DNA of 64,000 bases, taken from the NCBI GenBank assembly GCA_038748775.1, contig JBCDIT010000016.1:1-64000 (forward strand), given 5' to 3'. This DNA comes from DAIQNV01 sp038748775 (GTDB taxonomy: Bacteria; Planctomycetota; Phycisphaerae; Phycisphaerales; UBA1924). A model generated the notes under the pieces. The model was not told the origin of the DNA and did not search any database. It saw only the letters and a program-made list of their open reading frames with translations. The position numbers and the translations under genes were made by a program. Of this stretch, positions 18,417-26,457 are shown piece after piece. The number at the start of each line of letters is the position of its first letter. The first letter of the stretch is position 1.

Positions 18417-19822
18417 CGGAAGAGTCTACGCTGTATTGGGCGGCGGCCCGCAAGACGAAACCGCGTCGGGCCCTCGCACCGCCCTCGCACTCGCCATCGA
18501 ACAGGGATTCTCCCATCGACCTTCTTGTCTCCATTGCCGGCTTGGGGCTCGTTGCCACAAGCGTGGGGTGTTCGGTCTTGTGGGGGATTGCGCTCTGGAA
18601 GATCACCGAAACCACCCGCTCGCTCCCCAACGCCGGCGACGGGGTTGAGCTTGCCGACGCGGGTCAGACACCGGAGGGCGGTGTCTGCGTCGTCATCCCG
18701 GCGCACAACGAGGAGGGTGAGATCGCGGCGCTCGTCTCGTCGTTGAAGGGGCAAGAGCACCCCGACGCCAGCTTTGTCTTCGCGCTCGACCGATGCACCG
18801 ACCGAACCCGCGCGATCGCCGAAGACGCGATCGGCGGCGATGACCGGTTCGAGATCGTCGAGATCAACGAATGCCCCGACGGCTGGGCTGGCAAGGTGCA
18901 CGCCGCGTGGACGGGGTTCTCCGAGTCGAAGACGGCACAAAGTTCAGAGTTTCTCGTCTTTACCGATGCAGACTGCCGGTTCGACCCGCGCTGTTTGGAG
19001 GCGACGCTCGCGCTGCTTGACAGGCGGGGGCTCGATTTCCTGAGCCTCCATTCCGATCAATCGAGCGTGACCTGGTTCGAGCGATGCGCCCAACCCGTCG
19101 CGTGCATGGAACTGCTCCGTCAGTATCCGCTTTCAAAGGCCAACCGGCACGACGAGAACGCCAGGCCCTTCGCCAACGGTCAGTTCATGCTCTTCCGGCG
19201 AAGCGCGTACGACGCGATCGGCGGTCACAGCGCCCGGCCCGCCCAACTCCTTGAGGACATCCACTTCGCCAGGCACGTGCGCAGGGCCGGGTTCAAGGGC
19301 GGCTTGCTCGCTTCTGGCGGCATGCTCTCGTGCCGCATGTACGACACGTGGAGCGCGTTCCGCCGGGGCTGGAAGCGGATTTACACCGAAGCTGCCAACC
19401 GCAAATCAAAGCGCCTCCGCACCGCCGCGATGCGCCTGCGGCTCGCGGTCGGCCTCGTGCCTGCATTGGCTATCGTCGGGGGATTGAGCTGGTGGCCGCT
19501 CTGGAATCACGCGGAGACGTGGATGCAGGTCGCGTCGCTCGCGGTCCACGTGATCGCGATCGGTCTGTGGGCCACGGCGTCGGTTGCGTTCGCAAGGGCA
19601 GGCCGCATCCCGATCTCGGGACTCATGAGCTGGCCTTTCGGCGCGTGGCTTGTCGGGGGCATCCTTGTCGAAGCCGCGGCCGACTTGGAAGCCGGGACAC
19701 CGACCGAGTGGGGCGGGCGCATCTACGACCGCCCGGATCGCACGGACGAGGTCAATCAGGACGGGACCAATCAGGACGAGGCCGATCCGAAGCAGGCGCG
19801 GCCGGCGGAGACGCCCGCATGA
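18407..19822 (+). CDS. Family 2 glycosyltransferase, HpnB/CrtQ-like, membrane bound
   Basis: An N-terminal transmembrane segment (LLVSIAGLGLVATSVGCSVL) is followed by a GT-A domain: CVVIPAHNEEGEIAALV, PDGWAGKVHAAW, FLVFTDADCRFDP with the DxD motif, and LLEDIHFARHVRRAGFKGG with the acidic catalytic region. Two more hydrophobic segments and a charged tail close the protein. The GWAGK motif places it near hopanoid- or carotenoid-associated glycosyltransferases (HpnB, CrtQ); the acceptor is unknown. The start is uncertain: the open frame starts at TTG 18407, overlapping nnrE, while the helix begins near codon 38. It leads an overlapping operon with ExbD and TonB-like genes. Confidence 0.85.
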   Translation: MVPSEESTLYWAAARKTKPRRALAPPSHSPSNRDSPIDLLVSIAGLGLVATSVGCSVLWGIALWKITETTRSLPNAGDGVELADAGQTPEGGVCVVIPAHNEEGEIAALVSSLKGQEHPDASFVFALDRCTDRTRAIAEDAIGGDDRFEIVEINECPDGWAGKVHAAWTGFSESKTAQSSEFLVFTDADCRFDPRCLEATLALLDRRGLDFLSLHSDQSSVTWFERCAQPVACMELLRQYPLSKANRHDENARPFANGQFMLFRRSAYDAIGGHSARPAQLLEDIHFARHVRRAGFKGGLLASGGMLSCRMYDTWSAFRRGWKRIYTEAANRKSKRLRTAAMRLRLAVGLVPALAIVGGLSWWPLWNHAETWMQVASLAVHVIAIGLWATASVAFARAGRIPISGLMSWPFGAWLVGGILVEAAADLEAGTPTEWGGRIYDRPDRTDEVNQDGTNQDEADPKQARPAETPA

Positions 19823-20343
19823 GCGTGAAGCCCGGATCGGTCCGCCTTGCCCGCCGCTCGCCCGACGTGCGCGTCGAACTGACGCCGCTCATCGACGTGG
19901 TCTTTCTTCTGCTCACGTTCTTTGTGTTCTCAATCGTGCTCATGGTGCGAGTCGATGCCCTTGACGTGACGCTGCCCGAACTCACCGGCGCTGCCGATGC
20001 GCCGCGGGGCCGCCTTGTGACCGTCGCGGTGACATCTGAGGGCGACATCCGCGTTGACGGGGAGCCAACCACGCTCGAGACGCTGGCCGCGGATACGCAG
20101 GCGGCCATCGACGCCGCGACCACAGGCCCTGCTGCCGGCGCCTCTGGGACGTCATCGGGGAACGCTCCCCGGCTGGTGCTCGCGATCGACACCGATGCTC
20201 CGGCCGGCGTGTTGATCGCCGTTGGCGGTGAACTGGCGCGGAACGGGCTGGGCGGGTTCAGCCTGGTCGGCACACCCGCGGGAGCCGGCGCCGGCGGTTC
20301 GCCGACGCCGAGGGGCAACGTGCCCAACAATCCAGGACCGTGA
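19819..20343 (+). CDS. ExbD/TolR-type biopolymer transport protein
   Basis: This 174-aa protein has the ExbD/TolR architecture: a short cytoplasmic N-terminus, one membrane helix carrying the proton-pathway Asp (VELTPLIDVVFLLLTFFVF), then a periplasmic domain. The Asp follows the TPLID motif at about residue 26. The C-terminus is a Gly/Pro-rich tail instead of an ordinary end. The start ATG overlaps the glycosyltransferase stop (ATGA), and its stop overlaps the next gene's GTG (GTGA). No ExbB/TolQ partner is encoded in the window, although ExbD normally works in a stator complex with it. Confidence 0.9.
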   Translation: MSVKPGSVRLARRSPDVRVELTPLIDVVFLLLTFFVFSIVLMVRVDALDVTLPELTGAADAPRGRLVTVAVTSEGDIRVDGEPTTLETLAADTQAAIDAATTGPAAGASGTSSGNAPRLVLAIDTDAPAGVLIAVGGELARNGLGGFSLVGTPAGAGAGGSPTPRGNVPNNPGP

Positions 20344-21389
20344 CCGACCAGCGGGACACCCCATCACGATCTGGCCCAGGCGTCGCCCTGGTGCTGAGTT
20401 TGGTTGTCCACGCGATCGGCGGGCTGGCGTTGGTCACGCGGGACGGCGGCGCGTCGGCGTCCGCGACGGCCGAGTTTGAGGAGTTTGACTCGCCGCCCGA
20501 GGCCACACCCGTGGGGATCGCCGAGTCGTCCGCGATGACGCTGGATTGGCTCGGGTTCGCCGACCCCACCCCGCAGTCTGCTGAGAAGGCCGAGTCGAAT
20601 CAGGCTGCGCTCGCCCCCGATCCGTCCGACGCCGACGCTCCGGACCCCGCCGAAGCGGCGCCCGCACCGACGCCCCAGCCGCAAGACCCGCAGACTCCGA
20701 CGGAACCATCGGAATCGCCGACCGAGCAACAGCCCGACCCAACCCCTGACCCAGCGCAGGAGCCCTCAACCGAAACCCCCAGCGAGACCGAGCCGGCCGA
20801 GTCTCAGGCGGCGGAACTGACCGTGAACCCCGCCAAGCCTGGCGATGAAGCGGTTGTGCCGACCGACGCGACGCCGACGCCACCCGAGACGACAACGCCG
20901 CAAACGCCGCCCTCGTCCTCGCCATCTGAGGTTCGTCCCGAAACCCCACCGGCGGAGGGTTCGGCTCCGCAGACGACCCAGAGCGGGATACCGGCGATCA
21001 AAGACGACCGTCAGTCGGAGGCGACGTCGACCGAACCGCTCGAGGTGGCCCTTAACGGCAAGCCGGTGGCCCGCGAGGGTCTTCGGATCCAGACGGTCAA
21101 GCCGGAATTTTCTATCGCGACCCGGCTCACAGCCGCGCCCCGAAACCCCCTGGTCACCGTCGATTTCGGTGCCGACGGGCGCGTTCGCGACGTGCGGTTC
21201 GAGCGGGACCCGAAGACCAAGAAACCGCTGGATACCGGGTCACCCAGGGTCAACGAGCCGGTGGTCAATGCTCTCTACCGCTGGCGGGCGTCTGGGCCCC
21301 GGATCGAGGCCCTCAAGGAGCGGCCCCGGAAAGCCGACGGGTCTGCGAACACCGAGTCGGTCACAGTTCGTATCGTTCTTCGCCGATGA
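20340..21389 (+). CDS. TonB-like energy transducer
   Basis: This 349-aa protein has an N-terminal membrane helix (GVALVLSLVVHAIGGLALV). It then has a long periplasm-spanning Pro/Glu/Thr/Ser-rich region (about residues 70-220, PxPxP and PTPDP patterns) and a C-terminal alpha/beta domain with strands NPLVTVDFGADGRVRDVRF and ESVTVRIVLRR like TonB. It is expected to couple the proton-motive force, through an ExbD partner, to outer-membrane or envelope transport. Its GTG start overlaps the exbD stop and its stop overlaps the next ATG. Assignment rests on architecture and gene order, since the C-terminal match is distant. Confidence 0.82.
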   Translation: MTDQRDTPSRSGPGVALVLSLVVHAIGGLALVTRDGGASASATAEFEEFDSPPEATPVGIAESSAMTLDWLGFADPTPQSAEKAESNQAALAPDPSDADAPDPAEAAPAPTPQPQDPQTPTEPSESPTEQQPDPTPDPAQEPSTETPSETEPAESQAAELTVNPAKPGDEAVVPTDATPTPPETTTPQTPPSSSPSEVRPETPPAEGSAPQTTQSGIPAIKDDRQSEATSTEPLEVALNGKPVAREGLRIQTVKPEFSIATRLTAAPRNPLVTVDFGADGRVRDVRFERDPKTKKPLDTGSPRVNEPVVNALYRWRASGPRIEALKERPRKADGSANTESVTVRIVLRR

Positions 21390-21985
21390 AGCCTCAGATG
21401 AGCCCCAAGATCGCCCAGATCGCCGCCCTCTCGGTCGTCACGGCCGTTTCGGCGGCATCTGCACAGACGCTGGGCTGCTGCGGCCCGGAACACGACACCA
21501 ACGGGTTCCGGCGGATCGACCTCCGGCAAGACCTGCTCGCGACCGGCGGTACCGAGCCGATCGCCGAGACGCTCGTCGCCGTTTCGGGCACCGGGCTCCA
21601 GGCCCTCTTCCCTCGGTCGGGACTCAACGCCGCGTTTGGCGAGGCGATGCCCGGGACGCAGTACGTCATCGGGGCGATCCCCGAGTGGCTCGCGGCTCAG
21701 CATGGGCTCCTCCCGACTGACGAGCCGCTCGGGCCGCCGCCCCCGACGCTGCTCGACCGGGCGCTTGGGCTCGACGAACTCGACCGTCGCCTCGTGACCG
21801 CCATTGCCACGGTCCGCCGAATTGAACCCGTCGTGTGGTCGACCGAGGCAAAGGCGGAACGCCGCACCGCGTTCGCAACCGCGAGCGGCGTGTCGGTGCG
21901 CACGCTCTTGTTGAAGGCTCTGGCTTCCGAGCGACGCGACCAGCACGTCGCGCCGGTGATCCACGCCGGTCAACTCGACGACTGA
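21386..21985 (+). CDS. Exported protein of unknown function
   Basis: The 199-aa protein has a clear signal peptide (hydrophobic IAQIAALSVVTAVSAASA, cleavage before QTLG) directly followed by a vicinal Cys pair (GCCGPEHD). The mature part is mixed alpha/beta, with a Pro-rich linker (LGPPPPTLLD). I recognise no family. It is the last gene of the glycosyltransferase-ExbD-TonB operon and overlaps the TonB-like stop (ATGA), so it may be a periplasmic partner of that system. Its 3' end overlaps the convergent floA gene by 16 bp. Confidence 0.7.
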   Translation: MKPQMSPKIAQIAALSVVTAVSAASAQTLGCCGPEHDTNGFRRIDLRQDLLATGGTEPIAETLVAVSGTGLQALFPRSGLNAAFGEAMPGTQYVIGAIPEWLAAQHGLLPTDEPLGPPPPTLLDRALGLDELDRRLVTAIATVRRIEPVVWSTEAKAERRTAFATASGVSVRTLLLKALASERRDQHVAPVIHAGQLDD

Positions 21986-22977
21986 CCGTTGTCGGCGTCG
22001 GGGTCGGCGATCGAAGAACGCATCTCGGTGTCGGCGATGACGTTCTTCATGCGGTAGTAGTCCATGATGCCCATGTTGCCCGATCGGAAGGCTTCGGACA
22101 TCGCCTTGGGCACCTCGGCCTCGGCCAGCACGACCAGCGCCTTGTTCTTCTGTTCTTCAGCTTTGAACTCTTGTTCCTGAGCAAACGCGAGAGCGCGCCG
22201 CTTCTCGGCCTCGGCCTGGAACCTCTTCTTGTCGGCTTCGGCCTGGTCGGCCTGCAGACTCGCGCCGATGTTGCTGCCGACGTCGACGTCGGCGATGTCG
22301 ATGGAGAGGATCTCGAAGGCCGTGCCGGCGTCGAGGCCGCGGGCCATCACCGTTCGCGAGATGTTGTCGGGGTTCTCGAGCACGACCTTGTGCGTGTCGG
22401 CCGAACCGATCGTCGACACGATGCCCTCGCCGACGCGGGCCACGATCGTTTCTTCGGTCGCACCACCGACGAGGCGGGCCAGGTTCGTGCGCACGGTCAC
22501 GCGGGCGCGGGCCTTGAGCTGGATCCCGTCCTTAGCGACCGCGTCGATCGTGGGGCGGCCGAGGTTGGGGTTGGGGCAGTCGATGACCTTCGGGTTCACC
22601 GACGTGTTCACCGCGTCAAGAATGTCGCGACCTGCGAGGTCGATCGCCGCGGCGGTTTCCCAATCCAACTCGATCTTGGCTCGCTTGGACGCGATGAGGG
22701 CGCTCACGACATTGGGCACGCGGCCACCGGCGAGGTAGTGGGTTTCGAGTTGAGCCGTGGAGATCGTGAGCCCGGCCTTCACCGCCCTGATTCGGCTCAG
22801 CACGATCGTGCGGGCGTCGACCTTTCTGAACCGCATCCCGATGATGTCCGCGAGGCTGACACGGGCGCTCGAGAGCAAGGCCTGGAACCAGAGGCTGAAG
22901 AAGTTGCCGACCACGGCGATGGCGACGATGAGGATCAGTGCCCCGAGGATGGCGGCGATGATGATGATGGCCTGCAA
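21970..22977 (-). CDS. floA: Flotillin-like protein FloA (YqfA type)
   Basis: FloA organises functional membrane microdomains. The protein has an N-terminal hydrophobic hairpin (IIIIAAILGALILIVAIAVV) and FSLWFQALLSSARVSL. The SPFH core includes IGMRFRKVDARTIV, THYLAGGRVPNVVSALIAS and GAFEILSIDIADVDVG-like sequence. An Ala/Glu/Lys coiled coil follows (residues about 245-295, ADKKRFQAEAEKRRALA). Length is 335 aa, as in the family. The start is TTG 22977, with GGAG about 8 nt upstream. It follows the short and long nfeD genes in the same direction, the classic NfeD-flotillin cluster. Confidence 0.95.
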   Translation of the reverse strand: MQAIIIIAAILGALILIVAIAVVGNFFSLWFQALLSSARVSLADIIGMRFRKVDARTIVLSRIRAVKAGLTISTAQLETHYLAGGRVPNVVSALIASKRAKIELDWETAAAIDLAGRDILDAVNTSVNPKVIDCPNPNLGRPTIDAVAKDGIQLKARARVTVRTNLARLVGGATEETIVARVGEGIVSTIGSADTHKVVLENPDNISRTVMARGLDAGTAFEILSIDIADVDVGSNIGASLQADQAEADKKRFQAEAEKRRALAFAQEQEFKAEEQKNKALVVLAEAEVPKAMSEAFRSGNMGIMDYYRMKNVIADTEMRSSIADPDADNGQSSS

Positions 22978-23057
22978 GGTTGAGCTCCACTGAAAGGACT
23001 ACCGCGCCGGTGTGCCCGACGCCCGGGGAGTATAGAGGGCTTTCTGTTCGGGCCAAT

Positions 23058-23180
23058 TCAGGCGATGACCTTGTGATAGATGGGGCAGTTCCCGGCTTGA
23101 GCGATGAGCTCGCGGAGGCCGCGGAAGGTGGGTTCGGCCGCGTGATTGGCTTTGCTCGCCCTGATCTGGTTGTCGACCAT
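23058..23180 (-). CDS. Candidate 40-aa small ORF between nfeD and floA
   Basis: A 41-codon frame starts MVDNQIRASKANHAAEPTF and ends CPIYHKVIA. About 85% of its codons end in G or C by my count, similar to the genes around it. A GTG five codons upstream could also start it. I see no clear Shine-Dalgarno and no family, so it may be chance. It fills most of the 344-bp gap between the short nfeD gene and floA; the rest of that gap shows nothing I can name. Confidence 0.3.
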   Translation of the reverse strand: MVDNQIRASKANHAAEPTFRGLRELIAQAGNCPIYHKVIA

Positions 23181-23321
23181 GGACCCCGGGCTCACACTCT
23201 GCGAAACGACGTCCCGACGAGGCCCTCAAAGCTGATCGGGACACCGCACAGAAGCAAATTCAGCCAGAGGCGGCACGTGATCACCCCGCCCTCAGACCCT
23301 GGTGAGAGTGTGCCAGACGGC

Positions 23322-23828
23322 TCAGGCGATCGGTTTGACACGGATGTGCGACGAGTCGACCTTCACCACCCGCACACGGGAGCCGGCGTCGACGAGGCCC
23401 GAGATCGCGGTTGCCTCGTACCGCTGACCGTCGATCCTGATTTCGCCCACCGGGCGAAGGTCGGTGAGGGTGATCGCCTCTTGGCCGACGAGGGCCGCCC
23501 GGTCAGCCTCTTCCTTCGACTCCGCGAGTTCGCGAGCCATCTCCTCTTCCTCGCTCGGGGCTCCGAGCAGAGCTCGCCCCATCGGCGTTTGTGGGAGCAT
23601 GTTGAGCGCGAAGAAGAAACTCGTCGGGCCGAGCACCATCACGAGCAAGAGCCCGATGACGCCCCACGACACGCTCACCCTGAAGAGAAACACCACGCCG
23701 GCAACGGCGCCGACCGCGGCAACCGCAGCGATCAGTCCCCCCGACGGAACAAAGGCCTCGACGATCAGCAGGAGGACGGCGGCCGCGATAAGCGCGAGCC
23801 CCCAGTAGAGCATCGCATCTCCGCTCAC
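23322..23828 (-). CDS. Short NfeD-like membrane protein (NfeD1b type)
   Basis: This 168-aa protein has three or four hydrophobic segments from residue 5 to about 75 (WGLALIAAAVLLLIVEAFVPSGG and others). A short helical charged linker (SEEEEMARELAESKEEADR) follows, then a C-terminal OB-fold domain (GEIRIDGQRYEATAISGLVDAGSRVRVVKV). It has no protease domain. Its start overlaps the end of the long nfeD gene by 4 bp and floA lies downstream, so the three products probably act together at flotillin microdomains. Confidence 0.9.
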   Translation of the reverse strand: MSGDAMLYWGLALIAAAVLLLIVEAFVPSGGLIAAVAAVGAVAGVVFLFRVSVSWGVIGLLLVMVLGPTSFFFALNMLPQTPMGRALLGAPSEEEEMARELAESKEEADRAALVGQEAITLTDLRPVGEIRIDGQRYEATAISGLVDAGSRVRVVKVDSSHIRVKPIA

Positions 23829-25732
23829 GCTTCGGCCTCCCCAGAAGAATCGATCGATTCGCTGTCGGTTTGTCCGCCCGTCGGCTCGACCACCCAGCTA
23901 AACCCCCTGCGTTCGAGCAGTATCACTCGGACGCCGGCTTCGATGAACGCGCCGTCTGCGACCGCGTCGACGACATCCCCGTCGATCTCGACGCTTCCCG
24001 ATGGACGGAGCGGTGTGGTCGCTTCGCCGATCGCGCCGACCCGGGGCCCGGTCGTGACCGGCGGTGCCGCCGCGGCGAGTTCCGGATCGACCCGCTCTTC
24101 GTCCGTCGGGACAACGCCCGCTTCGGAAAGCACGAGCTTGCCGACGAACGGGATCGTCCCGAAGTGCTTGGCGATGAAATACACCCCGACCCCGGATGCC
24201 GCTACCGCGAGAACGACGGTCGTGACGCCGAACAACGCGTCGGTTTGTGCATCGCGGGTATCCGGGAACAGCCCGCCCGAGCCATCGGGGATGAACGTGC
24301 CGACGAGCCCGCCGAACAAGGCGACCAGCCCAAGGATCCCGAACACCCCGAACCCTGGGAGCACGAGGAGCTCGATCAAGATAAGGCAGATGCCGATGCC
24401 GATGGCCGCGATTTCCCACCACCCGGCCATCCCTATGAGTGCCGGCGGGGCGAGCAGCGCGACCAGGGCGCCCAGGGCCACGCCCCCCGGGAGCATCATC
24501 CCCGGGCTGGTCATCTCGATGAACAACCCGAGCAGGAAGACCACGATCAAGATGCCCCGGACCGGCGTCAGTGTCAGGAACGAGACGAGGTGCTCGGACC
24601 AGCTCCGGTTGGTGCGGGTCATGTTCTTGGCGCCGAAAAAGCTTTGGAGCTCGGCGTCGTTGTTGATCGTGGCGCTCGAGAGACCAAAACGAACGAAGTC
24701 GGCGTGGCTCAGCACCACCGCCGCCGTGCCGTCGCAGACGTAGACCGGATCGACGTACCGGCCTCGGTCCGACTCGGAAAGCTGCGGTCGCGTGGTCGCG
24801 GCAAGGGGCGAGACCTCGCCGCTCTCGGCGAACAAATCGGCGAGTTCCGGGGTGGCCGGGCGGAAGGCTCGGGCTGGGTCCACCGGTTCGATCGGCTTGG
24901 CCGGAGGGAGGTCCGCGTCGTCTGAGCCGGTGTCGTCCTCGCCCGTTGGTTCATCTGAGTCTTCGTCCGAGTCGCGGCCCGCTTGTTCTGCTTCGGCTTC
25001 CTCTCGCATCTGCGCGATCGAGTCTTCCCTGGTCGCGCCCTCGGGAACGCCAGCGAGGACCGGGCGCGAGCGGGGGGGTTCGCCGTCGAAGAGCATCGAG
25101 TACTCGATCTCGTTGATGAAGAGCCAGTCACCCGTTTGAGCGTCGCGCACCGCCCAGAGCTCGATGCCGTCGGTGCCGATCGCTTGAGCGAGGTACTCGT
25201 CGAATCCGTTGCGGCGGGCCGAGTCGACCGCGTCGGAAAGCAGCGGCGGGAGCATCTTGGTGCGCTCGGTCGCGGTGGGGGGCGCGATGCCGAAGGGGGT
25301 TTGCAAGATGAGCAGCGCATCCCCAAAGCTCGCAGGGTTGGTCGTCACGATTTCACGGCACGCCAGGCCGATGATGGCGCCGCCGGAGTAGGCCTGTGGG
25401 TTGATCCATGCGACGGTGTTCTGGATCGAGCTGGCCTTGATCGCGCCGGAGATCGCGAGGACGGCGCCGACGGCGCCGCCCGGGGAGTCGATCTCGAAGA
25501 CCATCGCGTTGGCACCGGAGTCTTCAGCGTTCTTGATCCGGCGCTTCACGCTCAGCTCGGTGATTGCCGTGATCGGGCCCTTAATGGTGATGATCGCGAC
25601 GTTGTCGGCCTGCCTGCTGGCGGGGACCGCGGTCGGTGCGCCCCCCGACGAGCCGTCTTGAGCCGCGATGGGCAGCACCCACACCAAGACAACAGCAAGA
25701 AGAGAAAGCACCGCGTTTCGCGTTCGGCCCAT
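23825..25732 (-). CDS. Long NfeD protein: ClpP-class serine protease, membrane and OB-fold domains
   Basis: This 635-aa protein has a signal peptide (hydrophobic VLSLLAVVLVWVLPIAA). It then has a ClpP/crotonase-fold protease domain (VAIITIKGPITAITELSVKR, FEIDSPGGAVGAV, AYSGGAIIGLACREIV with the likely nucleophile Ser in YSGG). An acidic Glu/Asp-rich insert (about residues 225-270) precedes a four-helix membrane region and a C-terminal OB-fold domain. I could not place the catalytic Lys with confidence. Homologues cleave membrane-associated proteins near stomatin/flotillin partners, and floA and the short nfeD follow directly. The acidic insert makes it longer than typical 430-470-aa members. 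Confidence 0.9.
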   Translation of the reverse strand: MGRTRNAVLSLLAVVLVWVLPIAAQDGSSGGAPTAVPASRQADNVAIITIKGPITAITELSVKRRIKNAEDSGANAMVFEIDSPGGAVGAVLAISGAIKASSIQNTVAWINPQAYSGGAIIGLACREIVTTNPASFGDALLILQTPFGIAPPTATERTKMLPPLLSDAVDSARRNGFDEYLAQAIGTDGIELWAVRDAQTGDWLFINEIEYSMLFDGEPPRSRPVLAGVPEGATREDSIAQMREEAEAEQAGRDSDEDSDEPTGEDDTGSDDADLPPAKPIEPVDPARAFRPATPELADLFAESGEVSPLAATTRPQLSESDRGRYVDPVYVCDGTAAVVLSHADFVRFGLSSATINNDAELQSFFGAKNMTRTNRSWSEHLVSFLTLTPVRGILIVVFLLGLFIEMTSPGMMLPGGVALGALVALLAPPALIGMAGWWEIAAIGIGICLILIELLVLPGFGVFGILGLVALFGGLVGTFIPDGSGGLFPDTRDAQTDALFGVTTVVLAVAASGVGVYFIAKHFGTIPFVGKLVLSEAGVVPTDEERVDPELAAAAPPVTTGPRVGAIGEATTPLRPSGSVEIDGDVVDAVADGAFIEAGVRVILLERRGFSWVVEPTGGQTDSESIDSSGEAEA

Positions 25733-25880
25733 GCGCCTGGCTCCCGACCTCAGCGACCCTACCGCCGCTCACTATCGACTCTAGGGGACTCTTTCGTGAC
25801 AAGGGCCCGACGGTTTCGTCGTCTGTGCGGGAACGGGCTTCGTTCTAGTGCGAAGCGCAAGATGGTCTCGGGCCTGGACT

Positions 25881-26396
25881 TCAGTGCTCGCTTTGCTCGA
25901 CGGTCCAGGAAATCTCTTCGCCCCGGCAGTCGATATGGACGCTGAAGAACCCGGGACGCTCTCCCTCGGGGGCTTCGTGGTCTCGAATAAGGGGCCAAAT
26001 GATCTTCCGGTCGGTCTCGGGAAGCGGCAGGTCCTCGATGGCCGAGGGCTCGTGCCACTCGAGGATCCCCTCGTCCATCTCGCCCGGTTCCACGCTCACA
26101 GCGCCGAGCACGCGGTAATAGAAGAGCAACCAGTGTCCGGCGCCCTCGAACGCGGTTTCAGCGATCAGCCCGCCGAGGTGCAACCGATCGATCGGGACGT
26201 CGATCCCCGCTTCTTCTTGAATCTCGCGGATCGCGCACTGGGCCGGGCTCTCCCCGGTGGGCATGTCGAGCTTGCCACCGATGGGGCTGCAAAGACCTTT
26301 GTTCGGGCTGCGCTTGCGTCGGAGCAGCAGCAAACGCCCCGCGTCGTCGCGGAGATCGCAGAGGCAGGCGAGCTTGTAGGGCAGCGAGGCGCTCAT
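25881..26396 (-). CDS. Nudix hydrolase (MutT family)
   Basis: This 171-aa protein has a Nudix box of the form E-x7-R-E-U-x-E-E-x-G-U in GESPAQCAIREIQEEAGI at about residues 48-65. The preceding Gly (PIGGK) lies two residues further upstream than the standard spacing. Family members hydrolyse nucleoside-diphosphate derivatives such as oxidised nucleotides or ADP-ribose; the substrate here cannot be told. The start at 26396 gives the normal N-terminal strand (ASLPYKLACLCDLRDDAGRL); the frame continues upstream antisense to murC. It is divergent from murC with 61 bp between. Confidence 0.88.
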   Translation of the reverse strand: MSASLPYKLACLCDLRDDAGRLLLLRRKRSPNKGLCSPIGGKLDMPTGESPAQCAIREIQEEAGIDVPIDRLHLGGLIAETAFEGAGHWLLFYYRVLGAVSVEPGEMDEGILEWHEPSAIEDLPLPETDRKIIWPLIRDHEAPEGERPGFFSVHIDCRGEEISWTVEQSEH

Positions 26397-26457
26397 CAGG
26401 CCAAGGGTACACCGGGCGGCTGGCGGGCGGACAGGGCCGCCGCCGATACCCTCACCT

